Assembly: GCA_949316235.1 (NCBI GenBank)
Contig: OX438744.1
Span: 30,624,778 to 30,688,777 of the forward strand
Length of the DNA: 64,000 nt
Direction: 5' to 3'
Source of the DNA: Oegoconia quadripuncta
Taxonomy: Eukaryota > Arthropoda > Insecta > Lepidoptera > Autostichidae
This document shows, in pieces, positions 9,651 through 21,419 of this stretch (its first letter is position 1; each line of letters begins with the position of its first letter). The notes beneath the pieces are model-generated. The model did no database searches and was not told the origin of the DNA. It was given only the letters and a program-made list of their open reading frames with translations. The translations under genes and the position numbers were made by a program.

Positions 9651-9983
9651 GGCCCGTATTAATAAACCATTCTCAATATTGAGAACAGTCTTGTGACCGG
9701 TCTCAAGTAAACGTGTTGATTAATAAACCTAACTTGAGACCTGAAAAGCACGTGCGTACTCAACCAGTACTCTCTTGAGAAGTGTGCGTATTAATAAACG
9801 AAACTCAAGACTTATCATTCATTCGCCGCTGAGGCGAATACTTGAGAAGTGATTGAAGCTGAGTAGACCTCAAGATTGGTTTATAAATTAGCACGGAGCT
9901 TGAGATAGCGTCAACTTCTTAAGGCGCATCTTGGTTGATACAGCCTCGAGACTTCTATTGAGATTGATTTATTAACACGGGCC
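9651..9983. mobile_element. PIF/Harbinger-like MITE, full length (333 bp)
   Basis: It starts GGCCCGTATTAATAAACC and ends TTTATTAACACGGGCC. CTA flanks both ends (9648-9650 and 9984-9986), a clean 3-bp target duplication. Subterminal sequence is rich in variants of TCTCAAG and CTTGAGA, giving a second layer of inverted motifs. No coding capacity. Confidence 0.82.
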
Positions 9984-9986
9984 CTA

Positions 9987-10640
9987 AATTGAAAATTTTC
10001 TACCCCTATCGAACAAATGATTACGTTGTCCAGGTATCCAAGATCCAAGTATCCAAGATCAAAAGACTGTGTTAAAAGCTGAATATCTTCGAAATTGCCT
10101 AGTCGATTTTCATCAAAAATGGTTTACATTTTTTCACACAAAAAAAAATATTATCAGATCAGTACAGGTATATTTTCTTTTTTCAGATTTTAATGTACAT
10201 ACGTACCTAGCAACATAGCTTTCCTGATTAGGTACATTCCCGAAAAATTATATAAATCAACCTAGTATTCACAATGAACCAGTCCGTTATCCTAAGTACA
10301 GAAATACGTTCAAAAATACTATGTTTAATAGGAAGAAATACCTGCTATTATTAACAATTGCTGACATAACCCTATATAGGTAACTACGCGTATCATTTGT
10401 CGTTTCCCACGTTATGCTGGGTCTGTAATTATCCCTTTTAAAGCTAAAATTGTAAAGCTATAATTTTGTATTTTACCTCGTTATTTTAGATTGCTATAGA
10501 TATAGGTAGGTATAAAATAAGTAAATTGCTATTGGCTAAGGAATAAATATCTGATGTAGAAGCTAACTTTGCTTATTAGAACGACAACTCGCTTATGACT
10601 TTATTGAAATAATTTGGCTGTGGCTTTTAAGGATAAGTGA
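9987..10640. other. no gene recognised
   Basis: AT-rich sequence. CCAAGATCCAAGTATCCAAG (10038-10057) is a small local duplication; nothing else seen. Confidence 0.4.
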
Positions 10641-10644
10641 GTTT

Positions 10645-11278
10645 TGACGACGAATTGGTGTAGTAGGTAGGCCTTGGCTGAGATATCATCGGTTGCGGGT
10701 TCGAATCCCGCGAAGATGAATATTTATGTGATGAATACGAACGTTTATTTCTATCTAATAGGAAATATATAGAAATTATCTATAAGGATCTATTAGGAAT
10801 CTATCAGGAAAGCTCAATCGTGAACATTAGTTGACTATCTGTAAGTGCTTCTAGCTATTGTGTTTTATACTTATATATTAAGTATTTATATATATTTATA
10901 TTATTAAGTAAGTCTATTAATATGATATTATTATTATATTTATGCATACTTATCTATAATTATTTCTTTACTTGGTAGTATCGTGCACCCTACCTGTTTT
11001 TCTACCTACAATTGTCTGATAGCTGTGGGTTGTCTGGAAGATATCGCTTTTAGTTATATAAGACCGCCTAATTGTGTTCTATTGTTATCATCAAAAATTA
11101 TTGTAAATAATTTTGCGCAATAAAGAGTATTTGTATTGTATTGTATTGTATTTATTCCCGAGTCATGAATGTTTATATAAATGTTTATGTATCTGGTATC
11201 CATTAGTACAAGTTATGCTTAGTTTGGGACTAGATAATTGAATTTGGTGAAAACGTCCAAAATATTTATTTATTTTTA
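10645..11278 (+). repeat. SINE family C, split by a retrotransposon tail
   Basis: The head (10645-~10750: GAATTGGTGTAGTAGGTAGG, box B GGTTCGAATCC) and the body (11153-11278: CCCGAGTCATGAATG, GGGACTAGATAATTG) are parts of one family C copy, as comparison with 38018-38250 shows. About 400 bp of foreign sequence separates them. Confidence 0.75.
10751..11152 (+). mobile_element. non-LTR 3' end inserted in SINE C
   Basis: The insert ends TTGCGCAATAAAGAGTATTT plus (GTATT)n; CTGTGGGTTGTCTGGAAGAT and CCGCCTAATTGTGTTC are shared with 32521-32735. TTTATT occurs on both sides, compatible with a short target duplication. No coding sequence is attached. The 5' boundary is approximate. Confidence 0.6.
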
Positions 11279-11279
11279 T

Positions 11280-11740
11280 ATACGGAGGTACAATTTAATA
11301 GATTTGCCTTATCCCTTATTCGAAGTTGTACGAACACAAAAAGTTTTTACTATTTTACCAACTAATTTACTTACCCTAATCATTGCAAATAAATGTATTT
11401 TATTCTTTCTATTCATAGACCTCTTGGGTTATTCACACACCTAAACAGCCTTATTACCCAATGCTGGCAGAACACAGTTTCTCTCACTAGAGAGGGTATG
11501 AACGTAGCACGGATTTCCGGCCGTTACTGATATGTTACAGTTGAAATATCAATTTTCATGTCAAATTGAAACTGAAAAATGACGGAATTTCAAAATAAGC
11601 ATTTGCTCCAGTTAGAGGTAGCCCTTTGAAATTTAAATTCGATCTCATGCATTGAAACCTCTAATAAGCAGAGGTCGTATTACTTATAGAAAAGCGGTAA
11701 GTGGAGCGGGAGAAGTAGCTTGCAAATTATTATAATAATT
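11280..11740. other. no gene recognised
   Basis: AT-rich sequence with no match elsewhere in the window noticed. Confidence 0.4.
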
Positions 11741-11744
11741 TTTC

Positions 11745-11830
11745 ATATTGATGGCGAAGTTACGCAACGTCTGTCGTGATTACATGACAATCTTTGTATA
11801 GGGCTAATCGGTTACGGGATTTCGCCTCCC
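11745..11830 (+). repeat. 5S rRNA-derived SINE, fragment
   Basis: GATGGCGAAGTTACGCAACG then TCTGTCGTGATTACATGACA resembles the 5S-like box A region of the copy at 76-300. Only this core is recognisable. Confidence 0.45.
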
Positions 11831-11837
11831 TCATATC

Positions 11838-12157
11838 TTAGAATTAGTGTTGCCAGATGTCCCGCTTATTCAGATTTCCCGCCACTAACTCGTGCGAGAC
11901 TCCCGAAATCCTGTTTTTCATCTAATCAGATGATGTTCCTTCCCTGACCAATTCGTTTTTAAATACTAACCGTACTAAGTTGGCTACTTATCTAAGAATT
12001 GAAAGAATTGGTCAGGGATGGAGCACGCACATGAATCGACAACCAGCAACCTAGAAATTACAATTTGTAACCATTTCTTTACGTCACGATTTTTTCGTCC
12101 TAGTCCCGCACTTTCTTCGTCCCGATATAAAACGCATCTGGCAACATTACTTAGAGC
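11838..12157. repeat. possible inverted-repeat element with GTTGCCAGATG ends
   Basis: TTAGTGTTGCCAGATG at 11844-11859 and CATCTGGCAACATTAC near 12135 are near inverse complements about 300 bp apart. An inner inverted pair, CCTGACCAATTC and GAATTGGTCAGGG, spans about 11945-12016. No target duplication was identified. Confidence 0.4.
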
Positions 12158-13612
12158 CTTTTTGAGATGTTGCATTTTAGTTTTTATTTACACAATGGAG
12201 GCGATTAGTATCTATGCCATTGGTGCAAGCTCTCGCAAATCCGCTGACCGCTTCGCTCATCAGTGTCACCATATTTTCTCGCGGCTTTAAGTCCCCCCAC
12301 GTCCGGATTTACATCCGACGCGGGCCACACACCCAGCCTGGATACATATTTTTTCATACATTTCCTTTCAAATGTGAATATCACTGACTCTGACCTGCTT
12401 AATTTCACTTTCATGTATACAAGCGTGATTCAGGGCACAGATACGACTTTAAAAGACTTGGTAAATAGAACGTATGTAAGTTGAGTTAGTTTCTAATTTG
12501 AATAAAACGCTATAGGTATACTTAGCTTTAGACTCACATTAAACTATCATCGATCTTTGGACCAACTCTTTCGGATATAACTCCTTTATCGCAGCTTATT
12601 CTACCATTTTCAACACCCACATGTAAAACTACATTCGCCCAAAGCTTCACCTTCTATTTGGGACCAATGTTATATAATAAATTTAGTAGAATTTACGTGC
12701 CGATTCGGGATCAAAGTTATTATTCTTGTAAGAAATTATTACTAAATCACCTACAGACATTGGACTATGAAAACACTGAAGGACTGATGAAGGTATGAAG
12801 AATTCAATATAGTGTGATATATACACCTATCTATACGTTGTTTTGAATCATATATATTTATTATATGTAAAAATATACTTACATATATATTTATCAAATG
12901 TTAATAACTGATATTATATGGTGTGGGTGTATATATGTCATAAATCCTACTTATGTATACGTACCTATTTACAAATTATTTTGAAACCCTATGCCTACCT
13001 ATTAATAATTTATATACTAAACATTAGCATAACCACATACATATTTAAGCATAGTACTATTAGGTAATAATACAATATATACACAAAACTGCTGACACAA
13101 ATAATATAAACGCATGTACCCTTTTAAGATAAAGATTTTGTACTTTTCCTTTAAAATTAAGATTACTAAGATTGTTTTATCGTATTTTTCTCCATACACT
13201 GTACACACAACGAATGGCAGCCGCGTCATACCAAGTCGGCCATTTTTGAGAGACAGTGGTACTACCCTCCCGCAATACAGTATTTTTACTAGTGCGGAGG
13301 TTAGTTTGTCATTGTTTTTCACTGCTAAGAAGTACTAATTGCTAATAATAATTATAATAATTAGCTAAACAAATGTTGTAAATTAGTCTGTGTAATAATA
13401 ATAAATAAATAATATTTTTAAGAACTTTATAAAACACGGCGAACGGCAATTTTCAGACCAGCCACGGCCTTGATCAGGCGTATTTAACCTGTCCATATAC
13501 AAGACTCTACCCCGTATTTTGTTAAGGAGACACCCCTGCGTAATAACAGTGCCTCTGAAGTAAATAATTATGTAGTATATCTCATAACCAAAGCCCTAAC
13601 AGGAAAAACAAG
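12158..13612. other. no gene recognised; very AT-rich part
   Basis: No coding frame recognised. 12820-13110 is extremely AT-rich with many TATATA steps. Confidence 0.4.
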
Positions 13613-13613
13613 A

Positions 13614-14215
13614 CGTAGTGACAAAGATTGAAAAAAGTATGCTGAGATGGTTTGGACACGTGGAGAGGATTTTTTATGCACAACGGGTTGGTATTTGACT
13701 TCAATCACACCTGATGACCCGGAAACTCCAACACAATTGGGGGACTGGCTATCTTATCTCTGACAACCGGAACACAACAATGCTATTAACATTGCTGCTT
13801 GGCGGCAGATTTAGATAAGATGGTGGTAGCTAGCCAGGCGGACATTTAAAATGCCCTACCACCAACCAAACCGAGTACTAAAACATGTACCCCGCTGGGA
13901 ATCGAACCCGCGACCTCCGAATCGTAAACCCAATGTTGTTTATATTGAGCCACGGCGGCGGTTAAGGATGAACGAAAGAAGACTAACGAAAGAGATATAC
14001 GACGTGAATGGGTAGGGGAAGACCATGGCGAATGTACCATGATCAAATCGGGGACGTCTTAAAGAAAAACCAAGTCAAGAGTACCCTAAACCGACGAGAT
14101 TGGATGAACAACCTTATGAGAGTGAATGAAGCAAGAGAGGTGTGTCAGGATCGTAGCAAGTGGAAGTCTGTGGTCTCGGGAAACAGGCGTGACTTTATGT
14201 ATGTATGTAACAGGG
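13614..14215 (+). pseudogene. non-LTR reverse transcriptase C-terminal remnant interrupted by a SINE
   Basis: The frame VVTKIEKSMLRWFGHVER (13614-13667) continues after a SINE as MNERRLTKEIYDVNG, then, after a frameshift, GRPWRMYHDQIGDVLKK and EVCQDRSKWKSVVS (to about 14187). The LRWFGHVER and RP-rich patterns are typical of the C-terminal end of insect non-LTR reverse transcriptases. A related copy lies at 24160-24445. The fragment is inactive. Confidence 0.75.
13671..13964 (-). repeat. SINE family A, nested in the retrotransposon remnant
   Basis: Head at the right (GCCGCCGTGGCTCAATATAA on the minus strand), box B GGTTCGATTCC, tail at the left. AGGAT flanks it on both sides (13666-13670 and 13965-13969). 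Taking the SINE out restores the reading frame of the host remnant. Confidence 0.85.
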
Positions 14216-14508
14216 AAAAACAAGAATATCAAGCTGTAACTGTGAGATTCCGTAACTTTAATGTGCTGCAAAAAGTTTTGTGCTGGTCAGAAAACCTAAA
14301 ATCGTTTAAACGATTCACGGTGGCCACCGTGATCCGTTTTAATGATTGTGGGTAATCTAAGCAATAGAAAACCATTTACAGTACTTTAAAACATCGTATC
14401 CAAACCAAACTACAGTTTGACAGTCGTGCTTTTGCCAGTTATGGCTTTGTTTATCAAATATAGGTATAATATTTACTTGAGTAGCAGCACCGTCGATTAT
14501 TATTTTAT
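14216..14508. other. no gene recognised
   Basis: Short AT-rich stretch between the retrotransposon remnant and a SINE fragment. Confidence 0.35.
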
Positions 14509-14511
14509 TTG

Positions 14512-14612
14512 TTTTTTTTTTTATCCAAAACGGGATAGCACTTGACCTCAATCACACCTGATGTTAAGTGAAGATGAGGCCGAAGGTAGTAGCGTACTGA
14601 CACGGAAATCTT
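14512..14612 (-). repeat. SINE family A, 3' fragment
   Basis: Shares CTTGACCTCAATCACACCTG and ATGTTAAGTGAAGATGAGGC with the 3' part of full copies such as 30185-30520; poly(A) lies at the left edge. The tRNA-like head is missing. Confidence 0.8.
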
Positions 14613-14614
14613 AT

Positions 14615-16125
14615 TTCGTAGGGTTATATCCCCTTAAAAAAAGCCGACTGCACCAATATCTAAAAAGAGAAAAGCAAGATCGGAATCTGGCATTTTTTTT
14701 TGTATTTTGGCCGTAGAAATTCCGTCTTGTTTTCCCGTATTTAGTGTTTGGGGCAGTCTGATTTTATTTCTTTATTTTGTCAATTTTTATTAATATTGAA
14801 TTCGTTACGTAACATGGTCTTTAATTTGATATCCATTATGTTGCAGAGCTTGAACATTTTTTTTTTCACTTAGGCAAAATGGCGTTTTATTGCCGCCTTA
14901 TTTACTTTTTTGTAACGTCAGTAGCCACGGCGAATGTCAGACTACTGACTAAATTGTCAGTTCGATAAATCTTCTTTGCTCTTACAAAAATTATTATTTC
15001 GATTTATTGATCTTATTAACTATTGTATACATTGTTTCAGGTAAGGCAACATTTTATAACAACAAATCTAGACAGAAGTTAGCTGAATGTGGTAGCGTAT
15101 TTTTTTTTTTAATTAGTTCCGCTGGGTAAAGCCCGCCCTTATTTTTGTCTACATGTCTTTCCTTTAGACGTACGCGGACACCGATCGGTGCCAAAAAAAA
15201 TTTTATACCGACCACACTCGCGGACACCGATCGGTGCCCACGGACACCCGACTTTCAACACTCAATTGTAATGATTATAGAGTTCCAATTCCTTTGGACG
15301 GTGTTTGAACTTGTTCTCTATTAAATTCCGCATCCAATAATGTGCGCCATGTTATGTTAGCTATGATATTTAGTCTGTATTTGCGAAAATAATTTTTTTC
15401 TCTTTGGGTGGGAGTATAGGCATAGAATTCCAACTACTGTTTTTTATTAGAACAGGCTTAGGAACCTGCCATAGAGCTTCCAATTCTCATAACAATTTAT
15501 TGAATTACCCGTTTCTTAAGTATAATATACAATATGCTTTTAGGCTTATCGACTTCACTCAGTGCAATGGCAATGAAAAATAATTTTAATGTATCAAATA
15601 ACTGTACCCGATGCCCCCTCTTTACCGTGAAATATTTGTAACTCTTTATGATGATGATGATGAAGATAAAAGAAAGGATGCCATAAATAAAGGAATATTT
15701 ACCCCACATACAAACGAAGTAACTCAAATCCTAACCTACCCCTGAAAAATTTGCGTTCCTTTCTCTCAGGTGAAAAATATCTATTCCCACGCAAAAATCC
15801 CGCGGGATCATTTCATTAGTCAATCATTTAAATATCAAAAGAATACATTTGGACTGGGATTCTCGTCGACGTTCATTATAGATGCCGGGATTTTTTATTT
15901 CCTATCAGTGTACCTTCACGTCTGCAATTTAAAATGAATTTTAAGTCTCTCGATTTTAAAATTGAAGAGATATATATGGGTTACCGAATGGACTGATAAT
16001 TACATACAAACAAATATTATCCAATATTTGTCACTTCGTCTATTTTCACACAGCTTAACTTCCTTATTACACTATTACTGATTCTATCTTTCAAAGTCAC
16101 CCCACTCATACTTGTCAATGGGTTA
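14615..16125. other. no gene recognised; contains a palindrome pair
   Basis: Mostly AT-rich without recognised repeats. A (GAT)n patch is at 15649-15664. The palindrome pair at 15173-15238 is listed separately. Confidence 0.4.
15173..15238. repeat. two 20-bp direct repeats, each holding a 12-bp palindrome
   Basis: CGCGGACACCGATCGGTGCC occurs at 15173-15192 and exactly again at 15219-15238. Each contains the perfect palindrome CACCGATCGGTG. A third partial unit, CACGGACACC, follows at once. GC-rich palindromes stand out in AT-rich DNA; role unknown. Confidence 0.8.
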
Positions 16126-16129
16126 CCTA

Positions 16130-16375
16130 TTGAAACGCATAACGTTTTTCACCATAAACTGACAATTCATAATATTACTCGCCATAATAGTAATTTGCAA
16201 TAAACCGTTATAGCATAACTTCAATACACATAATATCATATGGCCGAAACCTGTAAGGCATAATCATAGAAAGGCATAATTTTAATAAGCATAAGTAATG
16301 AAAGGCATAATTTTTGTTGACCATAATATTCAAAAGACATAATATTTAAAAACCATACATGTCAACCTAACACGA
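16130..16375 (+). repeat. array of degenerate CATAAT phrases
   Basis: GGCATAAT, CCATAAT, ACATAAT and TCATAAT recur roughly every 15-30 bp (for example AAGGCATAATCATAGAAAGG and GACCATAATATTCAAAAGAC). Spacing and flanks vary, so this is not a simple satellite. No protein and no clear terminal repeats were found. Confidence 0.6.
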
Positions 16376-16989
16376 AGGGAATATATATATATTAGTTTAT
16401 TCTCCAACAATGTAGGAAGGCAAAGGGATCAAAGCCCATTCTGCCCAATCCATTTTGAAAAAAACGACGAATCATATTATTATTAAAAATAGATAGGTAT
16501 TACAATGGAATTGTTACTTGTAATGGAATTGGAATTGTTGGTAAATTGTTACAATGGAAACACTAACATTCTGACAGTTGTATGCGTTTTGTTTTTATTT
16601 ATGTATTTTCTTAATTATTTATTACCTCCATGTGCTATAAGGATATTTTAACTTGGTATATAAGAATGATCTATAAATTGAATACAGCCTGATTGTCAAA
16701 CCAACTGCCAAACTTCTTTTAGTGCTTCAGTTCGTCGAAACTTGTCTATTAAAAAAATTGTATGCAGATCTAAATAAATTAAAAAACTATTACCGAGTTA
16801 TATCTGTATGTGGTTATATATATAAGCTTAGTAAATATGATATAATACACTTTTCATATCGCTGACATAATTTTCAACTCTAATGTATAAGCATTAAAGT
16901 AGGTGGCGAATGTACGTAATAAGTTGGTTTAGTTTTGTTATTCAGTCAAGCTTTTATGTGTTTGGTCATAGTATATGTAAAAACAGTAC

Positions 16990-17205
16990 ATCAACAGCCT
17001 TAGGCCCAGTGTGGATTGGAGGATTTTTGACAATCTAGTGGTCAGTCTTTTTAGGCCTCTACATAAGTCACACTGATTTGCTTTAACGACTGACCCCAAT
17101 TGGAAACTACCTTCCTCCGAAACTTGTTAACACTCGTTACTCATTGAAGGGCTGGTCGTGACTGACGTTGCTTAACTTCACTAATCAACCTAGATCGGAG
17201 TAGGT
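16990..17205 (-). repeat. 5S rRNA-derived SINE, minus-strand copy
   Basis: On the minus strand TTAGTGAAGTTAAGCAACGT (about 17164-17183) is the 5S-like box A, followed by CTTCGGAGGAAGGTAG and GGGGTCAGTCGTTAAAGC, which match the 3' body of the copy at 76-300. This pairing shows that the body after the 5S part belongs to the family. Confidence 0.65.
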
Positions 17206-17209
17206 TGAT

Positions 17210-17655
17210 TTTCATTACAAGCTAAATTCAACCGTATTTTTTGCATGACTACTATAATTTAACCAAAATTTTTATGCGACTTACATACCTTTTTAGACTG
17301 AGGAAAAAAGTAAAAAAGCATTGGGTTACCCAATGCCAATGCTGCATTTTGCACTATTCTTCTCGATTTAAAAAGGATGTAAGTCGCATAAAGATTTTTA
17401 TTAACTCTAATCTTTACCTCATAATAAATATGGCTGAATTTAGTTTGCAAAGAATATCGATCTAGGTACCTACTGCGATATATGCTAAATGTTTAAGTTT
17501 TTAATGTTATACCTATATTTTGTTATTTGATTAGTGACTAATTACATACTGTATACAAGTATTATAATACACATATTATTTCTTTATCTAAAATGAAATA
17601 TAAATAAATGGACTAATATACTAGGCATTTTTATCAAATTTAATTTTAGATACCA
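17210..17655. other. no gene recognised
   Basis: Contains an imperfect inverted pair, TTTTTATGCGACTTACATAC (17268-17287) and GATGTAAGTCGCATAAAGAT (17376-17395), about 90 bp apart. No coding frame is recognised. Confidence 0.4.
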
Positions 17656-17659
17656 TTGG

Positions 17660-17850
17660 AATTTTCCGTGTTTTGTCGAATCAAAAATTATAACCCAAAA
17701 CCCACATAAGACGAGGAACCCTAGAGATTATTGAACGTTCTTCTCTGAGGATTAACCATTGTAAATAAGCAGTATTTATAATATTACTCAAAAAAATACG
17801 TTTTCGTTTAGAAGGTTCTCCACTTGAAATCAATATACTGTGACATCGTA
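17660..17850 (+). repeat. Jockey-like 3' end, decayed fragment
   Basis: GAGGAACCCTAGAGATTATT then GAACGTTCTTCTCTGAGGAT resembles GAGCAACCCTTGAGTTTCTT and CATTCTTCTCTGCGGAATC in the better copy at 39276-39320. Confidence 0.5.
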
Positions 17851-18251
17851 TACGTATAGAATTAAATGTCATTCTGTCGTGTGTGTGTGTAGTAAATTTT
17901 TAATGACACTAGCGTTAAGGGTGACATTCGCTTGTTTACAAGTTGTAAAAAAGGAATTTTTATAGCAGAATAAATGTTTAGGGTAAAGAATGGAGGGAAT
18001 CACTATAGTAAATGATGATAATGAAGATAGTTGCGTCCTTAACTTAACATCTATTGATGTTAAGTGCAGTGCAGATGAGGGCGAGACATGCATGCATTTT
18101 ATCTTATACTATGTTAGGCCGTGTACACACTATACACAAGCGAACAACAACATCGATTACCAATGCTTGAACACAATGTTGAATTAATGAATGAATGAAC
18201 GAATAAAATATTTGTTTGCCAGAATAAGGTCATGCAATGTACATAAACAGT

Positions 18252-18283
18252 TAAGAAAGAAAGAAAGAAGAAAGAAAAGAAAA
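18252..18283 (+). repeat. (AAAG)n-type microsatellite
   Basis: An imperfect run of AAAG/AAAGA units, followed by TATTTATTGCCAACAAA, as at the reversed 3' end of a retroelement. Confidence 0.6.
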
Positions 18284-18289
18284 GTATTT

Positions 18290-19195
18290 ATTGCCAACAA
18301 ATTCAGAAAATTTCGTAAGGTATAACATTTTCCTTATTTAAATGTATGTATTTGTGGCCAAGGGATTGGGCGTCAGCATTTGCTGCCAATATGTCTTATG
18401 GCAATTGACAGCGTTGATTTTCAGCGCAACCCCTCTAAACCCCTCTTTTAAACAACTTATATTGTTCCAAACATTCTATCAATTATTTGGTGTGCAAATA
18501 TTTAAAACACAGACAATTTAATTTACAGGGCCATTTCAAATGAAATCCATTGTTAATTATCCATGATTAAAATTCAATGTTAAATTATTTTATATTCAAA
18601 CGAATAATTGTTTTTTTTTGTCATTACCTTTTCCATCAATTCAAATAGATAATTTAAATTACTAGTACTCAATTATTTCAAAAAATTGTATGGACATTAG
18701 GTCAGATTCAAATTAATTTATTTATGTTTAAAACATCTGTTTGACAATTCATTTACAGAATAGTAACATTCTGTAATAGTGTTTAAAATATATATATATT
18801 TTAAAGATATTCCTACATGCCAAAATTCAAAATCTTGGGAACGGGAAATATGTACATACTACCCTACAAGTTTAAATTAAAATCACTGAAAGTTAATTCT
18901 GTTTAAAAGGCAATAGTATTTTGTATTACATATTAAAATATCAAGAAACTAATTCAGTTTTAAAACCGTCTACCCGTGGCCCAGTCATTTACACGCAACT
19001 CGTCAAAGATTCATCACTAATGGATGAGTAGGCGAAATTTTGCCGCGAAATGGTGTGGAAACAGCCTGTAACACGGGTATCCCTTCTTCGCTGTCGGCAA
19101 TATTTTTGTAGATGCAACCAACCTTGATATATCGGTATTTTCATATACCGGTATTACGAAATTTGACCTGATACCGGTACTGTATTAGTAATATT
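18290..19195. other. no gene recognised
   Basis: AT-rich; several short stretches rich in AATT. No match to other parts of the window was noticed. Confidence 0.4.
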
Positions 19196-19196
19196 T

Positions 19197-19475
19197 TTTA
19201 AGCACAATGGGTTAGCGTTTGACCACCATAATACCTGATGTAAGTGAAGATGAGCCCGAAGGTGGAAGTGCGCCCATCCGGAATCTTCAAGTTATTTGGG
19301 TAGTTGGGTATCAACATCGCTGAAAATCAGTGATAGCTGGCCAGGCAGATTTTTAAGAAAAGCCCTACCAGCAACCGAACTGAGTATATTATACATGTGC
19401 CCCGTTGGGAATCGAACTCACGACCATCTTTTTGTAAACCTTATATTATGTACATTGAACCATAGAGATGGTTAA
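19197..19475 (-). repeat. SINE family A, strongly diverged copy
   Basis: Follows the family from CACAATGGGTTAGCGTTTGA through GATGTAAGTGAAGATGAGCC to GGAATCGAACTCACGACC and ACATTGAACCATAGAGATGG, with many substitutions and an internal replacement near 19295-19340. It looks like the oldest copy of this family in the window. Confidence 0.75.
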
Positions 19476-19479
19476 ACCT

Positions 19480-20150
19480 TACCTGTTTTACTAACGGTAT
19501 TTTTAATACAGATATATGCTCTTGTACTGGTCTTAAATATGTAGGTAGTTGCGGTTGGTAGTGAACTGCAAAATACCAAACATTATTTGATTACTTACAT
19601 ACTTAAATTGTGATTTTGTGTATTACCGGTACGGTAAGAATATTCAGTATTTGAAATAAGGACATACCGGTATTAAAATGAAAAATACCCGTAACACCGC
19701 TTTGTTATTTTTGGAGTCAGTTAAAACCTCTCCATACAACATACATATGTTATGCAAACTCCGAATAAACAGTAAAAAAAACGTAAAACTCATGCGACCC
19801 CCCAGAGACAGGTCTTAATAAGGTCAGTTTCCACCTCAATACAGGTCAAAAGGCATTATCACTCTAAGAGCTAGTTCTTCCCGAATTTCATAAAATCCTC
19901 TCTAAAAAGTTAAACTATACTATTCAACTAATAAAATTTCAGTGTGTGAAGTGCCGAAGGTCGCGGCAGATATTTGAGATAGGTGGTAGGAATGCAGGTG
20001 TCAAGATTGAACGGTAGCTTGTAAAAGGTAGGGTTAGTTGAAATATACGGGAGTTCGTACGGTAGGTTTCCGCCGCGACTATTTTTTACTTATTAATTTG
20101 AAGAATGTATTACTACGTCATTATTATTTTATATATTTACACTACACTAA
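19480..20150. other. no gene recognised
   Basis: Flanking the SINE, TACCGGTA-type palindromes recur (ACCGGTATTACG at 19148, ACCGGTACTG at 19173, TTACCGGTACGG at 19624, ATACCGGTATT at 19665). No protein is recognised. Confidence 0.4.
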
Positions 20151-20189
20151 CTACAGACTATAATTATTTATCATTATGTTGCTCATTAT

Positions 20190-20430
20190 TATACTGTCGT
20201 AGCATCCGTGCGTCACTGGGCATTTGAGGTCACTGAAAACCAGCGCTGTTATCCGTCGCAGCATGAACTGAGTGCTAACCCATTTGTGCACGCCGCAACA
20301 CGTGACAGCATTGTGCGCATTTTATTCATAATTGTATTTCTTTTTTAGTTATAATTTACTACTTCGTTGTTTTTGTATCGTGTTGTGGCGTTCATAATAA
20401 ATTGTTTTATTTATTTATAATTTATTGCAC
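20190..20430 (+). repeat. probable retroelement 3' end
   Basis: GAAAACCAGCGCTGTTATCC ... GTGTTGTGGCGTTCATAATA followed by TTTATTTATTTATAATTTATTG. The phrase GAAAACCAGCGCT is shared with 62400-62412. AATAAA and short repeats close the segment. Its class is unclear. Confidence 0.4.
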
Positions 20431-20860
20431 ACAAGAAAAAAAACATACAGACACAACATAATAGAGATGGCACAACAGGTTCTGCTTATTTCTACAATGA
20501 AATTTCTTCCAGCGGACCTACAAAAGAGAGATATGACTGGAAGAGGCAGATAAGACGTGCACAATGGAAATCTAAAAAAAATGGATAAATATGATAGATA
20601 AAAAAAAACCTAAACGAATATAAATGTAACTACATACTAATAAGTACATAATACATTGTTCTTATTCTTAAGGAACTCCAAACATCAAAAAAGATATTTC
20701 TGTACTTATTGGTAACATCGATCAGTTGTTGGTTTTTGTCAAGAATTGACTTATTTACTTAACGAACTTATTTGCCATTGTATTTCAATGGACAAATACG
20801 GCGTGCTAAATTATTTCTCCATCTCCACCACTAAAGTGTATTAATATTAAAATACATATT
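20431..20860. other. no gene recognised
   Basis: AT-rich; no coding frame or repeat copy noticed. Confidence 0.35.
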
Positions 20861-20865
20861 AAATG

Positions 20866-20930
20866 TTTCGGACACTAACACCAATTATCTAATCCCAAAC
20901 TACGCGAAGCCTGGTGCTATTGTTTTAAAA
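20866..20930 (-). repeat. SINE family C, 3' fragment
   Basis: GTTTCGGACACTAACACCAA then TTATCTAATCCCAAACTACG is the inverse complement of the 3' body of the copy at 38018-38250. Confidence 0.7.
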
Positions 20931-21108
20931 ACTTTTACTAAACACAAGTCTTGAGTAGTTCTCAACTGACTTGATAGCTAACCACTCCTGTTAGATAGGC
21001 AACATTTTTCTCTTTCTGTATTTGCCCCATCATAACTATAATTCACAAGCAGTTAATATTTATTATACATCAGAATATATTTCAAGGATGGTACGCATAA
21101 GTTCTATT

Positions 21109-21419
21109 AATTGCCTCCGTGGCTCAATGTAAACAACATTGTTACGATTCAGAGGTCACGTATTCGATCCCCAGCGGGGTACATGTTTAAGTACTCGGTT
21201 TGGTTGGTGGTAGGGCATTTTAAAATGTCCGCCTGGCTAGCTACCACTATCTTATCTATGTTAATAGCATTGTTGTGTTCCGGTTGTCAGAGATAAGATA
21301 GCCAGTCCCCCAAATGTGTTGGGGTTTCCGGGTCAGTACTCTTCCACCTTCGATCTCATCTTCACTTAACATCAGGTGTGATTGAAGTCAAATACGAACC
21401 CGTCTTGCATAAAAAAAAA
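21109..21419 (+). repeat. SINE family A, nearly complete
   Basis: Head TTGCCTCCGTGGCTCAATGT (box A region), box B TTCGATCCC, then the body and a terminal CATAAAAAAAAA. A short internal deletion removes part of the CTGCCGCCAAGCAGC segment seen in other copies. Confidence 0.88.
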
